A program made the translations under genes and the position numbers. Under the pieces are notes generated by a model that searched no databases, was not told where the DNA came from, and saw nothing but the letters and a program-made list of their open reading frames with translations. Positions 14,993-24,699 of a stretch of 64,000 nucleotides of DNA are shown here, piece after piece. The stretch is taken from positions 1 to 64,000 of the forward strand of contig JAFTJA010000004.1 in the NCBI GenBank assembly GCA_017456605.1, written 5' to 3'. Position 1 is the stretch's first letter. Each line of letters starts with the position of its first letter. Origin of the DNA: Clostridia bacterium. GTDB taxonomy: Bacteria > Bacillota > Clostridia > Monoglobales > Monoglobaceae.

Positions 14993-15496
14993 ATGCCAAG
15001 TGAAAAAGTTTTAGAGAGCAAAAAGGCCGTTGTTGCGGCGTTGGTTGAAAGACTGAAAGAGGCTCAGGCAGGCGTTATTGCTGACTATCGTGGTCTCACT
15101 GTTGCACAGGACACAGAGCTTCGTGCAAAACTCAGAGAAGCAGGTGTTGATTACACAATCGTGAAGAACACTCTCACACGTTTTGCTGCGAACGAAGTTG
15201 GTCTTGAAGGTCTTGACCCGATTCTTCACGGACCTACAGCTCTTGCTACAAGCAGCACTGACGTTGTTGCTCCTGCAAAGGTTTTGGTTGAGTTTGCAAA
15301 GAAAAACGAACAGCTGGAAATCAAGGCAGGCTTTGTTGACGGCAAGGTTATTGACGCAGACGAGGTTAAGGTTTACGCAAGCATTCCGAGCAAGGAAGTT
15401 CTCATTTCAAAGATGATGGGAAGCTTGCAGGCACCTATCGGAAGCCTCGTAAGAGCTCTGGACGCTGTTGCAAAACAGATGGAATCTGCAGAGTAA
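14993..15496 (+). CDS. rplJ: Ribosomal protein L10
   Basis: A 167-aa protein starting MPSEKVLESKKAVVAALVER, with GVIADYRGLTVAQDTELR and VKNTLTRFAA. It forms the base of the L7/L12 stalk. GAAAGGAGG precedes the ATG at 14993. Expression is probably under the L10 leader. Confidence 0.97.
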   Translation: MPSEKVLESKKAVVAALVERLKEAQAGVIADYRGLTVAQDTELRAKLREAGVDYTIVKNTLTRFAANEVGLEGLDPILHGPTALATSSTDVVAPAKVLVEFAKKNEQLEIKAGFVDGKVIDADEVKVYASIPSKEVLISKMMGSLQAPIGSLVRALDAVAKQMESAE

Positions 15497-15562
15497 TTAT
15501 TTTAGAAATATTAAAAACCGGGATGTTTAAATTCCCAAATATAATTTATGGAGGATAAAAAA

Positions 15563-15937
15563 ATGGCTGATATAGCAAAAATGATTGAAGATATCAAAAC
15601 ACTTACACTTGTAGAAATTAACGATTTGGTAAAGGCTCTTGAAGAAGAGTTTGGCGTTAGCGCTGCTGCTCCTGTTATGGTTGCTGGCGGTGCTGCTGCT
15701 GACGGTGCTGCTGCAGGCGCTGAGAAGTCAGAATTTGACGTAGTTCTCGCATCTGCTGGTGCTGAAAAGATTAAGGTTATCAAGGCTGTTCGTGAAATCA
15801 CAGGCCTTGGCCTTGCTGAAGCAAAGGCTGCTGTTGACGGCGCTCCTACAACACTCAAAGAAGCTGTTTCTAAGGAAGACGCTGAAAAGTTCAAGGCTCA
15901 GCTCGAAGAAGTTGGCGCAACTGTTGAACTTAAGTAA
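15563..15937 (+). CDS. rplL: Ribosomal protein L7/L12
   Basis: A 124-aa protein with the N-terminal dimer helix ([18 protein letters not shown]), an Ala/Gly hinge, and a C-terminal factor-binding domain with [21 protein letters not shown] chose the ATG at 15563, since an ATG at 15548 would contain the GGAGG ribosome site. It is followed by a strong terminator, and rpoB is not downstream. Confidence 0.97.
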   Translation: MADIAKMIEDIKTLTLVEINDLVKALEEEFGVSAAAPVMVAGGAAADGAAAGAEKSEFDVVLASAGAEKIKVIKAVREITGLGLAEAKAAVDGAPTTLKEAVSKEDAEKFKAQLEEVGATVELK

Positions 15938-15954
15938 TTGTAACTGCAAATCAA

Positions 15955-15986
15955 AAAGAGCTGCCTAAAAGGCGGCTCTTTTTTGT
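15955..15986 (+). terminator. Terminator after rplL
   Basis: AAGAGCTGCC-TAAAA-GGCGGCTCTTTTTT ends the ribosomal operon, 18 bp after the rplL stop. Confidence 0.9.
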
Positions 15987-16192
15987 GTAAAAAGCATATG
16001 GGTTTTCGGATAAAAATGCTGAAATTTGACAGCACAAAAAAATACAAAAATTTCCTAAAAGAGCAGCAAAATAACAAAAAAAGAAACCTAAAAACCCTTG
16101 ATACATAAGGACTTTGAGGGCGCTAGCTAATTGCACAAAAAAATATTGGTTTTTTTGTGCAGAACATATGGAAATAAAATCAAAATTTTGTG
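15987..16192. other. Intergenic stretch after rplL
   Basis: No gene is seen. A perfect TGCACAAAAAAAT-ATTGG-TTTTTTTGTGCA type hairpin lies at 16132-16161 and could act as a second terminator. The rest is A-rich spacer. Confidence 0.5.
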
Positions 16193-16221
16193 TTGACAAA
16201 ATGACGTACAGAGTATATAAT
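16193..16221 (+). promoter_or_regulatory. Promoter of secreted-protein/peptide unit
   Basis: Consensus TTGACA (16193-16198), 17 bp, TATAAT (16216-16221), a very strong sigma-A promoter. It is followed by a leader of about 125 nt of unknown structure. Confidence 0.85.
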
Positions 16222-16351
16222 GAAGAAGAGTTTATAGGTTAACTGAATACATATCGGTATTTACAAATGGGGATGTTGGATGCCGCGTTTGTATTTGGAA
16301 CTTAAAACAACAAACCATATGCAATTATGCAGATGAAAGGAGTAAAAAAAC

Positions 16352-17023
16352 ATGAACAAACTTATGGCGCGCATTGTAGCAGTTGTTATGGCTATTGCAA
16401 TGCTCGGAACAGTTTCTTTCGCAGCAGGCAGTGCTAACTATGCTGATGGTAATATCGCTGATGTGAATGCAGGTGATGCAGCAAATCAGGATATAGTTAC
16501 AGTTTTGGCTTTTGCTACAAATACTGCAAACGATACAGTTTTTGATGGCACAGACAAGATTATCGCTGTTGTTCAGGCTACCGAAGATCCTACAACAATT
16601 CCTGTTGTGGCGGCTGATGTTGAAGAATATGATTACATCACAGTTGCTTTCGGTGGTTCAAACGGAGAAACCGATTATGCATTCATTAACAACAAAGGCG
16701 AAGTGACACTTACTGCACTTGATGTACAGAAAGAAATCACTCTCACAGTTGGTGAAGGTGAGGATGCAAAAGAAGTTACATACACAAACGTAGCTTATGC
16801 TCACTATACAGGCAGAGCTGATAAAGTGCTTAGCAAAGTTGGTGTTAAGTTCAACAGCTATGATGCTGAAGGCGAAGCATTCGGAGACGAACAGACTTTT
16901 GAAGAGAATGTTAATATCGCGATTAACGGTACATTCAGTTATGGCGTATTGATTCTGGGCGTGCCTTATGATGATATTGAAGCTGCTGGCAGAACAGTTA
17001 AGGCTTACGGCTACGTTGAATAA
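16352..17023 (+). CDS. Secreted acidic protein of unknown function
   Basis: A 223-aa protein with a clear Sec signal peptide: MNKLMAR, a hydrophobic core, and probable cleavage after SFAAG near residues 24-26. The mature part is acidic, lacks Cys and looks beta-rich with short repeated strand patterns (EITLTVGEGEDAKEVTYTNV), like surface or cell-wall beta-sandwich domains. There is no sortase motif and no membrane anchor. AAAGGAG precedes the ATG. The consensus promoter suggests high expression. It is probably co-transcribed with the 64-aa peptide gene, 34 bp downstream. No family is recognised. Confidence 0.7.
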   Translation: MNKLMARIVAVVMAIAMLGTVSFAAGSANYADGNIADVNAGDAANQDIVTVLAFATNTANDTVFDGTDKIIAVVQATEDPTTIPVVAADVEEYDYITVAFGGSNGETDYAFINNKGEVTLTALDVQKEITLTVGEGEDAKEVTYTNVAYAHYTGRADKVLSKVGVKFNSYDAEGEAFGDEQTFEENVNIAINGTFSYGVLILGVPYDDIEAAGRTVKAYGYVE

Positions 17024-17057
17024 ACGGTTTAATTAAACAGAAAGGTGGATTTTTAGA

Positions 17058-17252
17058 ATGAAAAAGTTTTATGAAAGCCCGATAGTTGAATTAACCGTGT
17101 TTGATGTTGAAGACGTTATCACAGCTAGTGGTGTTGTTAACACAATCACTGACACTGAAGACGTTGAAGCGTTGATTAATGCTATTAATGCGGGAACTTA
17201 TAGTGGTGCTCAGATTGATCGTACTGCTACATATGGAGCATACAACTGGTAA
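17058..17252 (+). CDS. 64-aa peptide of the KKxYxxPxVELxxFxxEDVIT type
   Basis: The peptide starts MKKFYESPIVELTVFDVEDV, continues ITASG and ends in a Ser/Thr/Tyr-rich tail closing GAYNW. AAAGGTGG precedes the ATG, and a terminator follows 20 bp after the stop. The N-terminal block, ending in EDVITASG, is a pattern I recall from many short Clostridial proteins. It looks like a leader followed by a variable tail. No Cys is present and no modifying enzyme is adjacent, so a peptide-natural-product role is speculation. Confidence 0.65.
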   Translation: MKKFYESPIVELTVFDVEDVITASGVVNTITDTEDVEALINAINAGTYSGAQIDRTATYGAYNW

Positions 17253-17271
17253 TTCAATTTATCAATTAAAA

Positions 17272-17303
17272 AACGAAAAGCAGAGCTTTGGCTCTGCTTT
17301 TTT
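17272..17303 (+). terminator. Terminator after peptide gene
   Basis: AAAGCAGAGC-TTTG-GCTCTGCTTTTTTG: a strong hairpin and T-run. Confidence 0.9.
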
Positions 17304-17320
17304 GTTGTTTGAGGAAGTAT

Positions 17321-17378
17321 GTCATTCTGAGCGTCAAGCGAAGAATCTTTCAAAACCCTTCGGCGGGCTCAGGGTGAC
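17321..17378. repeat. REP-like palindrome (GTCATTCTGAGC type)
   Basis: GTCATTCTGAGC (17321-17332) pairs with GCTCAGGGTGAC (17367-17378), enclosing GCGAAGAATCT. This CATTCTGAGCG...GAAGAATCT repeat type is common in the intergenic DNA of many bacteria. A second, shorter copy in inverted orientation lies at 27046-27074. Confidence 0.7.
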
Positions 17379-17458
17379 AAAATCTGCGGCAGAATGGGGG
17401 CATTGCGATACAGCGGGATTGTGTGTATTAAAAAATTAGCTAAATTGTTAATTGTCTA

Positions 17459-17487
17459 TTGATTTTTCAGGGAAAATTTGATATGAT
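17459..17487 (+). promoter_or_regulatory. purA promoter
   Basis: TTGATT (17459-17464), 17 bp, TGaTATGAT (-10 at 17482-17487). The leader of about 125 nt to purA has no purine aptamer that I recognise. Confidence 0.65.
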
Positions 17488-17543
17488 ATGTATGTTAGTT
17501 TTAAAGTCGTGGATTATGGCTTTTTGTTTGGCTGACGATATGA

Positions 17544-18890
<1,347 letters not shown>

Positions 18891-18908
18891 TTGAAAGGAG
18901 GGCTTTTG

Positions 18909-19196
18909 ATGCCTTCAAAAAAGAAAGAAGAGATTTTGACCTATAAAGGGAAAATGCTCCTTCGCAAAGGAAACGAAATATATTACGGAAACCCCGGCGA
19001 GAAGTATATGGTGGTTTTTCGTGTAGTTGAGTCAGAGAAGCTTGGCGACCTTGATATTTCAAAGAAGGTGGTTATTGAACTGCGTACCAACAAGGAAGAA
19101 AATTCAATGCTTATCAAGCAGGCAGAACGTGACGGGCTTTATAAGGCTTTCGACATTGGATTTTTCTGGCTGGAGGATGCTTTGGAAAATTATTAA
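18909..19196 (+). CDS. Conserved small protein of unknown function
   Basis: A 95-aa soluble protein starting MPSKKKEEILTYKGKMLLRK. The ATG at 18909 lies 8 nt after AAAGGAGG; a TTG at 18891 is less likely. Composition is alpha/beta with 'KYMVVFRVVESEKLGDLDIS'. It follows purA by 18 bp, so it is probably co-transcribed. No function can be assigned. Confidence 0.7.
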   Translation: MPSKKKEEILTYKGKMLLRKGNEIYYGNPGEKYMVVFRVVESEKLGDLDISKKVVIELRTNKEENSMLIKQAERDGLYKAFDIGFFWLEDALENY

Positions 19197-19289
19197 AATC
19201 GGACCGCCGAGGACGCCGGTCCCTACATTATGAGATACAAAGGCAGGGGGCGGCTTCTTTGCCGCTCCGTTTGTGTTTGAGTTTAATAT

Positions 19290-19366
19290 GTGCCCGTAGC
19301 TCAGCTGGATAGAGTGTCAGACTCCGACTCTGAAGGTCGTGCGTTCGAATCGCATCGGGCATACCA
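19290..19366 (+). tRNA. tRNA-Arg (CCG)
   Basis: A full cloverleaf: GTGCCCG/CGGGCAT acceptor, D arm GCTCAGCTGGATAGAG, anticodon stem TCAGA/TCTGA with loop CTCCGAC (anticodon CCG, 19324-19326), T arm with GTTCGAAT, and encoded CCA. It is 77 nt long. Confidence 0.95.
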
Positions 19367-19370
19367 AAAC

Positions 19371-19402
19371 GGCAACCCTTTTTTTGGGTTGTCTGTTTTT
19401 TT
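19371..19402 (+). terminator. Terminator after tRNA-Arg
   Basis: GGCAACCC-T8-GGGTTGTC then a T-run, directly after the tRNA. Confidence 0.8.
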
Positions 19403-19819
19403 CGTTGCTTTCCATACGCACTCCGATGTGTAAAACGCTCTGCGTTTTTCTTTTATCAGTCATTTGCTGTCGCAAATGCCAATCCTGCGCTTCGTCACAG
19501 TTCGCTTTTTAACTTTGTTTGCTTTGCAAACAATCGTTCTTTTCAGCGACTGCTCCTCTTTCCCAAAAACTTCGACACAGTCTAATTTTCGGGGGCCCTA
19601 AGCGCCACCGGCATATCTGCTTAACGCGCTGGTATGGGAACGCTCCGCGTACCGATGAGTTCAACAGTTTAAACTCAGCAAATAACATAAAGGTATTATA
19701 TTTTATCTATCTCCACTATCATAGCTGACAAGTCAACATTTTCATTTTTGAGAGAATTGATTTCAAGTTTGTTCGCCGCCACTGATATCTCTGATGCTGC
19801 ATTTTCAATTATTTCGCAT
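19403..19819. other. Left border of the island, palindrome-rich
   Basis: No gene is supported between the tRNA terminator and the stop at 19820. The DNA contains a chain of short hairpins: AAAACGCtctGCGTTTT, CATTTGCtgtCGCAAATG and GTTTGCtttGCAAAC. The block 19455-19503 reads, on the minus strand, GAACTGTGACGAAGCG...TGACTGAT, which reappears on + at 24201-24223 near the other end of the island. A frame-shifted continuation of the next gene may occupy 19696-19820. Confidence 0.45.
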
Positions 19820-20656
19820 TTAGCAGATTGTGATTTTACCGCCAAAAATAAATATCCATAATGCAAACACCCATACATAATTCCCCAACCAGTTTGCTAT
19901 TTGCAAAACGATATCACCCGGAGAATTAAGGGAAGTTTTTACAGATATATCATTAGGAGAAACATCCGGCAGAAGCGTGTTGAATTTATCAATGAATGTG
20001 GCTAACGTTACTGCGTTAATTTCTTTTTTTCTTTCTACTCTGAAAGACATTGTAAACTTATTATTCCACACATACGCATCATAGCATGAACTTAAAATGA
20101 TATCAGCATATTTATCCATACTGCAAAGGCTATGTTTATTTAGCAAAATAGCCTTATACATATATGGGTTTACATTATCTTTGTCATGAATAATATGTAT
20201 TATTTCTATTTTTCTTCGTTTGCAATAAGGGCAATTGTAACTTTTAGTATTTCCTTTTTCTACAGAAAGTTCATATTGCATAGTGTATAGTGGTCTATTA
20301 TGTTCATAATACTCACCAATAACAGCAAAAGCAACCCTGTTTTTGTCGGTTATAAGTACGATATCGCCTTCTTTAATTTCTTTGCAAAACCGTTCGCATT
20401 TATTAATAACGGCGGTAGTGGCTTTGGATGCATATCCCTGTGGATTACGAAGTATAGCATTTATTTGGCTGTGCCTGTCATACGTCAGCGGAAAATCATT
20501 ATCCAAAATGAAATTCCAACCAATTGCAACAAACTGTTCCCTAATAAACTCGTCAAAATACATACCATTATTAGTTCGTAACATCCAAAACCTGCAATTT
20601 TTATTTATATTTGGAATTTGAAGAAAATCAGAAGCAAAAGTTTTATTCACATTCAT
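19820..20656 (-). CDS. Candidate sensor/membrane protein, possibly defence
   Basis: A 278-aa protein. Residues about 18-130 (CRFWMLRTNN...REQFVAIGW...EGDIVLITDKN...AVIGEYY) look like a PUA/EVE-like small-molecule or modified-base binding fold, seen at the N-terminus of some restriction-type proteins. A zinc-like CPYCKRRK lies near residue 148. The C-terminus holds one membrane helix (about 255-274). Just after the helix the frame ends, but another frame continues with 47 more residues of coiled-coil type (from about 19836 to 19696), so a one-base shift may have cut the tail. The role in defence is inference from fold and island context. Confidence 0.5.
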   Translation of the reverse strand: MNVNKTFASDFLQIPNINKNCRFWMLRTNNGMYFDEFIREQFVAIGWNFILDNDFPLTYDRHSQINAILRNPQGYASKATTAVINKCERFCKEIKEGDIVLITDKNRVAFAVIGEYYEHNRPLYTMQYELSVEKGNTKSYNCPYCKRRKIEIIHIIHDKDNVNPYMYKAILLNKHSLCSMDKYADIILSSCYDAYVWNNKFTMSFRVERKKEINAVTLATFIDKFNTLLPDVSPNDISVKTSLNSPGDIVLQIANWLGNYVWVFALWIFIFGGKITIC

Positions 20657-20756
20657 CTCTCACTATCTTTTGTTTTTTTTATAGCATTCAATTTATACAA
20701 TTGAGCCTAAATTATAATACTTTAATCATATCAATTTTTATACTAATAAGAGATTT

Positions 20757-21637
20757 TTATTTCTCTAAAAGCTTTTTTAAAGAAAAATCAAGAATTAAAG
20801 ATTTTCGTTCCGCAAGCATTGTTTTGTAAAATCTTTTTTGTAATTCAGTTGTATATGGAGTTTCATCTATAATTTTATCAATTTCATTCATATCAAGTTT
20901 AGGTACAATTCTTTTTAATGCATCATTGCAATCTTTATTCCGCAAAGATGAAATAAAGTCAAAATAGTTAATTTTTTGACCATTTATTTTGATTCCTGAT
21001 AATGGAATAGAAAACACTCGCATATCTCTCTGTTTTTTATCGTTTAAGGTTGTTTCCATGATTTCTTCATCCGCTTGTGGGTATAGACAACTACCGCAGT
21101 CGTATATGGGAGCGAGTTTCATATCATCGGTATCGACATTATAAAGGAATCCCCAATTGCCGTTGTGTCTGTCCCAATTGCCAATAAAAGCATCGACTAT
21201 AAATACATCCCAAAACCACATTCTTAATTCTTCAGGTGGAACAGCTTGTTGCTCATCAATTGCGTGCATAATATCATCAAGTCCTGTTCCGTACCCATTA
21301 TGTGCAGAATCAATAATTGTATTTTTAAGTGAGGCAAAATCCTGAAGCACTATACCGGAGGAAGTAAAATCCTTGCAAGCTACCACAATTTTGTCTTTGC
21401 CTTTGACATTGTAAGTTCCAAGTAAGGTTTCCTGAACAGGGATACCAACACTTTCAAATATATGACAACCGATATATTCTGATATGCAGCCATTTGTATA
21501 ACTCATTTCTTTGTTTTTGTTTGGAATCGCCGGAAATTTCAGCATATATTGTTCGTGTTATATAAAACAGAAATTTTACTGCCGTTTGCACCAGTATATG
21601 TTTTATTTCTTTTTGGAAGATTAGTAAAATCAATCAT
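20757..21637 (-). pseudogene. HipA-like kinase gene, frameshifted
   Basis: The gene starts with ATG at 21637, overlapping the stop of the Xre gene, and reads MIDFTNLPKRNKTYTGANGS. After 32 codons it hits a stop near 21545-21560. The downstream frame from 21545 continues MLKFPAIPNKNKEMSYTNG as a normal HipA family protein. One base is missing near 21556. The remaining 262 codons carry the kinase motifs: FIGNWDRHNGNWGFL (catalytic loop) and APIYDCGSCLYP (metal-binding Asp). HipA kinases phosphorylate a protein partner such as a tRNA synthetase and are held in check by an Xre partner. If the base is really missing, the toxin lacks its ATP-binding N-terminus. Confidence 0.75.
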
Positions 21638-22098
21638 ACATTTTCACTCCTATCCATTCTAAGATATTTTTCTCTCAAATACCATGCTTGTTCAAACGAG
21701 ATATCCTGATCGGTTTCTGCAGAATTTATGCTGGCATTAAGCTCACACCAATATAAATCCCAACATCCGTCTTTACCTCCGCTATCAATAATTTTCCAAG
21801 ATTCAATCATATCATCAAGGGATTTTTGCAAATACGGAGGAAGACCACATTCGAGATATGATTTGTCGGAAGGCAAACCACTCTCTTTGTCGTAACTGTT
21901 TTGAGAATCAAGCAACATTATATCCTCCATAGGACACTGTAAAGCCTTTGCTATCTGCCAAACAGTTTTGGCAGAGCATTTTTCAATCGAACTCTTTCCG
22001 GAACACATATCAATAATGGTTGTTTTGGGAACACCACTTATTTTGGACAGATGGTATTTAGTTATATTTTTATTATCAAGTAATGCCTGAAGAGTCAT
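21634..22098 (-). CDS. Xre-family antitoxin-like regulator
   Basis: A 154-aa protein. Residues 1-60 form a helix-turn-helix (KYHLSKISGVPKTTIIDMCSG). The C-terminal part (PPYLQKSLDDMIESWKIIDS) is a separate helical domain found next to HTH in HipB-like regulators of Clostridia. It overlaps the HipA-like gene by 4 bases (ATGTATGA). Two palindromes sit over its own promoter, which fits autorepression. Confidence 0.8.
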   Translation of the reverse strand: MTLQALLDNKNITKYHLSKISGVPKTTIIDMCSGKSSIEKCSAKTVWQIAKALQCPMEDIMLLDSQNSYDKESGLPSDKSYLECGLPPYLQKSLDDMIESWKIIDSGGKDGCWDLYWCELNASINSAETDQDISFEQAWYLREKYLRMDRSENV

Positions 22099-22116
22099 AT
22101 AATCACCTAACTTTCT

Positions 22117-22154
22117 ATACTATATAGTATATCGGTTTACCGACCTGTTGTCAA
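22117..22154 (-). promoter_or_regulatory. Promoter and operator of the Xre/HipA unit
   Basis: On the minus strand TTGACA (22154-22149), 17 bp, TATACT (22131-22126). CGGTAAACCG (22133-22142) lies inside the spacer, and ATACTATATAGTAT (22117-22130) covers the -10. Both are perfect palindromes and are likely binding sites of the Xre protein. Confidence 0.7.
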
Positions 22155-22318
22155 TAATATTTGCAAAATTTAATATAATATTCAAAATATTTTATTTTGT
22201 AAGCACTATATCAAAAATTGATACGCTTAAACCTGCTAAGAATTGTCAAGAGGAAAATTAAATTTTTTAGGCGGTAAAAATGGGCATTACAAAACAGAGC
22301 GGCAAAAAGAATTTTTTG

Positions 22319-23560
22319 TCACCCAACAAAAATATTTAAGATTGGGGATAAGCTATTTTGATTTAATTGTTCATCAATGGAATTGTAGAGTTCGGTTACT
22401 TTGCCGTAGTAAATTCGTAGAAACTTGTTAAGTCCCGCAATCATAGCTTCTTTTCCACATTTGCCTTCGCTTCGTTTTTTCTCAATAAAAGCAAAGACAG
22501 GTTCATCGGCTGGCTTATGCTGAATAAGACTTTGCATAACCTCAAATCCGGTCTTGCGAAGATATCGGTTTCCGCGCTTTGAAATATGCCGTTCTGTGGC
22601 GTTAAAAGAGCTGATTGATATGGCGAGCATCTATTCCTGCATAGGCGATTAATGAGTGCTTATTGCGGAATTTGCGTATATCTCCAATCTCGGCAATTAA
22701 TTTAGGTGCTAAAACATCCCCAATGCAAGACATTTCTCTTACAACCTGATATTCAGGTAATGTCTTGGCAAGAGCTTGCATTTGTGATAGAATAGTGTTG
22801 CGAGATGCTTCCATTTCATGTAGTACTCGTATTGCTTCCGTAATGACTATTGTGGTAGATAGAGAGTTAGGAAGCACAGGGATACCGTTTTGGGCTGCAA
22901 CGTATAGTTTTTCTGCAGTCTGTTCACAGTTGTGGTATCCCTGTTTTTGTGCCCATTTGCAATAATCGATTTTAAAACGATTTTTACTCATTTTGAGTAT
23001 GTTATCAAAATGAAGATAACGCTTAACAATGCCGGTTATCTTTTGAGTACCCCTGTATTCATGGATAATATTCTGGACACCGGGCATAACCTGGTCACAT
23101 AGAACACCGAAATTGATTTTAGCTTTTATCAGCATAGATGTGGATTGATAATACTGTCTTGCCAGTAATTTTAATTCCCGATATGTATCTTCAGGAGGTA
23201 TTACCTGATTAAGCTCATCCCAATAGCAAATACCAAACATAGCAATATTAATCGAATCAATACGGTCTGTTTTTGCTTTTCTGATGTTTTGAGAGCAAAA
23301 CTTTTGCATGCGTAAAGCATTAACGGTGCTAACAAAAATACCTTTTTCAATCAGCACAGTTGCAATTGGTAGATGATAATACCCTGCACTTTCCCAAATT
23401 ACCCTGACTTCTTCATCGTATGATTTGATGAGAGTTACAAGGGAAAGAACTTCCTCCATAGTATGCTGCATCGCAAATAGTGTTTTCAAAACCTCGCCAC
23501 CCGGTTCATAATACAAACCATACTTTTGCCTTTTGAAACATCAATTCCTACACTAATCAT
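22319..23560 (-). mobile_element. Decayed IS110-family transposase gene
   Basis: The gene begins with MISVGIDVSKGKSMVC at 23560 (DEDD catalytic Asp in GIDVSK). It shifts frame near 23511 and runs as a 300-residue segment with WESAGYY and KTDRID, the catalytic acidic residues. It breaks again near 22615 at YAGID, exactly where the conserved Ser region of the Tnp_20 domain begins, and continues in another frame with SFNATERHISKRGNRYLRK to 22319. At least two indels make it inactive. IS110 recombinases move DNA using a bridge RNA. Confidence 0.9.
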
Positions 23561-23574
23561 TTGCATTCCTTCTT

Positions 23575-23765
23575 TTGTTTTTGATATGTAATGTTTCCGC
23601 CTGCACTTATTACGATTCACTTTGGCTAGTTACACGAACGCAGGACTCATCCCGGAACAACCTGCTTAACCGAATCTTTATAACAAGAAGGAGGATGACA
23701 GTTTAAGCCCCGAACGCCAAGTTCACACAAAGAACCGTCAGTCCATTACCTTCTCATTATAACAA
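23575..23765 (-). ncRNA. IS110 left-end non-coding region (bridge-RNA remnant)
   Basis: About 190 nt without coding capacity lie directly upstream of the recombinase start. In IS110 (not IS1111) elements the bridge RNA is encoded in this position. On the minus strand the region reads GGTAATGGACTGACGG at its start and has several short GC-rich hairpin pieces such as GGATGAGTCCTGCG. The call is by position and element type; I did not fold it fully, and the element is decayed. Confidence 0.5.
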
Positions 23766-23769
23766 AAAT

Positions 23770-24225
23770 AAGCATAGCTTGCTAAACTACAAATAGTAAT
23801 TTAGGGCTATGCTTATATAGTACCAAACAAAGAAAAAGGGCTTTTAATTTTGGGCAAAAAATATTCTGGTAGGATTGTTCTCTAAAGGCAAAATTGATAG
23901 AATTGACGAAATCAAGTGATGCTAAAATGATGATGTAGCAGACGGAACGCTTGCAAACAGATGCGACCGTATGCGGAATTGATGCTCATTTCAGGCATAA
24001 TTATTTGAATCACAAGACCATGCGCCGTCATCACAAATATACTCGAAAATTATCAAAAATCAAAATTGATGCTCTGAAATTTGATTTTGAAACACAAAAA
24101 TTTTTAATGATTAAAAAATAAGAAGTGGCTCAAACGCAGTGTTTGAGCTGAAATCACATAGGGCATCCCGCAAAATCATAGATTTTGTGGGAAAAAGGAG
24201 GAACTGTGAAGCGGGTGACTGATTT
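23770..24225. other. Relic-rich stretch right of the IS
   Basis: No intact gene. TAAGCATAGC...GCTATGCTTATA (about 23771-23818) is a hairpin at the IS border. On + about 23988-24120, the frame CGIDAHFRHNYLNHKTMRRH...KYTRKLSKIKIDALK looks like a decayed fragment of a longer protein, with a DGTLANRCDRM-type piece in another frame before it. Near 24167-24223 comes the repeat GAACTGTGAAGCGggTGACTGAT shared with the left border. Confidence 0.4.
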
Positions 24226-24229
24226 TTTG

Positions 24230-24261
24230 CAAAAAAAATCGGAACAAGCGAAACTTGTTCC
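24230..24261 (-). terminator. Terminator after tRNA-Trp
   Basis: GGAACAAG-CGAAA-CTTGTTCC followed, on the minus strand, by a T-run. Confidence 0.85.
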
Positions 24262-24266
24262 GACAT

Positions 24267-24342
24267 TGGCAGGGGCAGTAGGATTTGAACCCACGACTTA
24301 CAGTTTTGGAGACTGTCGCTCTACCAGCTGAACTATACCCCT
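24267..24342 (-). tRNA. tRNA-Trp (CCA)
   Basis: A full cloverleaf on the minus strand: AGGGGTA...TGCCCCT acceptor, anticodon loop CTCCAAA (CCA), T arm GGGTTCAAATCC and encoded CCA at 24267-24269. It is 76 nt long. Confidence 0.95.
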
Positions 24343-24438
24343 ATATGAACAAGGCATGGCTTTCGCCAAACCTTTAAGAGCTAATATCGAGGGTACGCCT
24401 TAGCACACCAAAGCGCACCCTTTAAATGCATATAAAAC

Positions 24439-24699
24439 TTAAGCAAGCTTGTTCATCATGGTCGCGTACTGGCTCTTTCTGCGAGCAGCTGTATTCTTGT
24501 GGAGAATACCCTTTGCAACAGCCTGATCAGTCTTTTTAACAACGTTTGCATATGCAACAGAGGCATCATCTTTGCCTGCTGTGAGAGCAGCTTCGAATTT
24601 CTTGATAGCTGTCTTGAGCTGTGATTTAACCATCTGATTCTGCAAAGTCTTTGTAGCAATAACTTTAACTCTCTTTTTAGCTGATTTAATGTTAGGCAT
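24439..24699 (-). CDS. rpsT: Ribosomal protein S20
   Basis: An 86-aa basic helical protein, MPNIKSAKKRVKVIATKTLQ, ending with HKNTAARRKSQYATMMNK. It binds 16S rRNA in the small subunit. The ATG at 24699 is preceded by GGAGGTG. It stands alone between tRNA-Trp and the divergent glutamine synthetase gene. Confidence 0.97.
   Translation of the reverse strand: MPNIKSAKKRVKVIATKTLQNQMVKSQLKTAIKKFEAALTAGKDDASVAYANVVKKTDQAVAKGILHKNTAARRKSQYATMMNKLA

Noticed and set aside
21545-21637. A tripartite HipB-HipS-HipT arrangement
   Set aside because: The first piece is only 32 codons and joins the kinase frame by adding one base, so a frameshift explains it better than a separate HipS protein.
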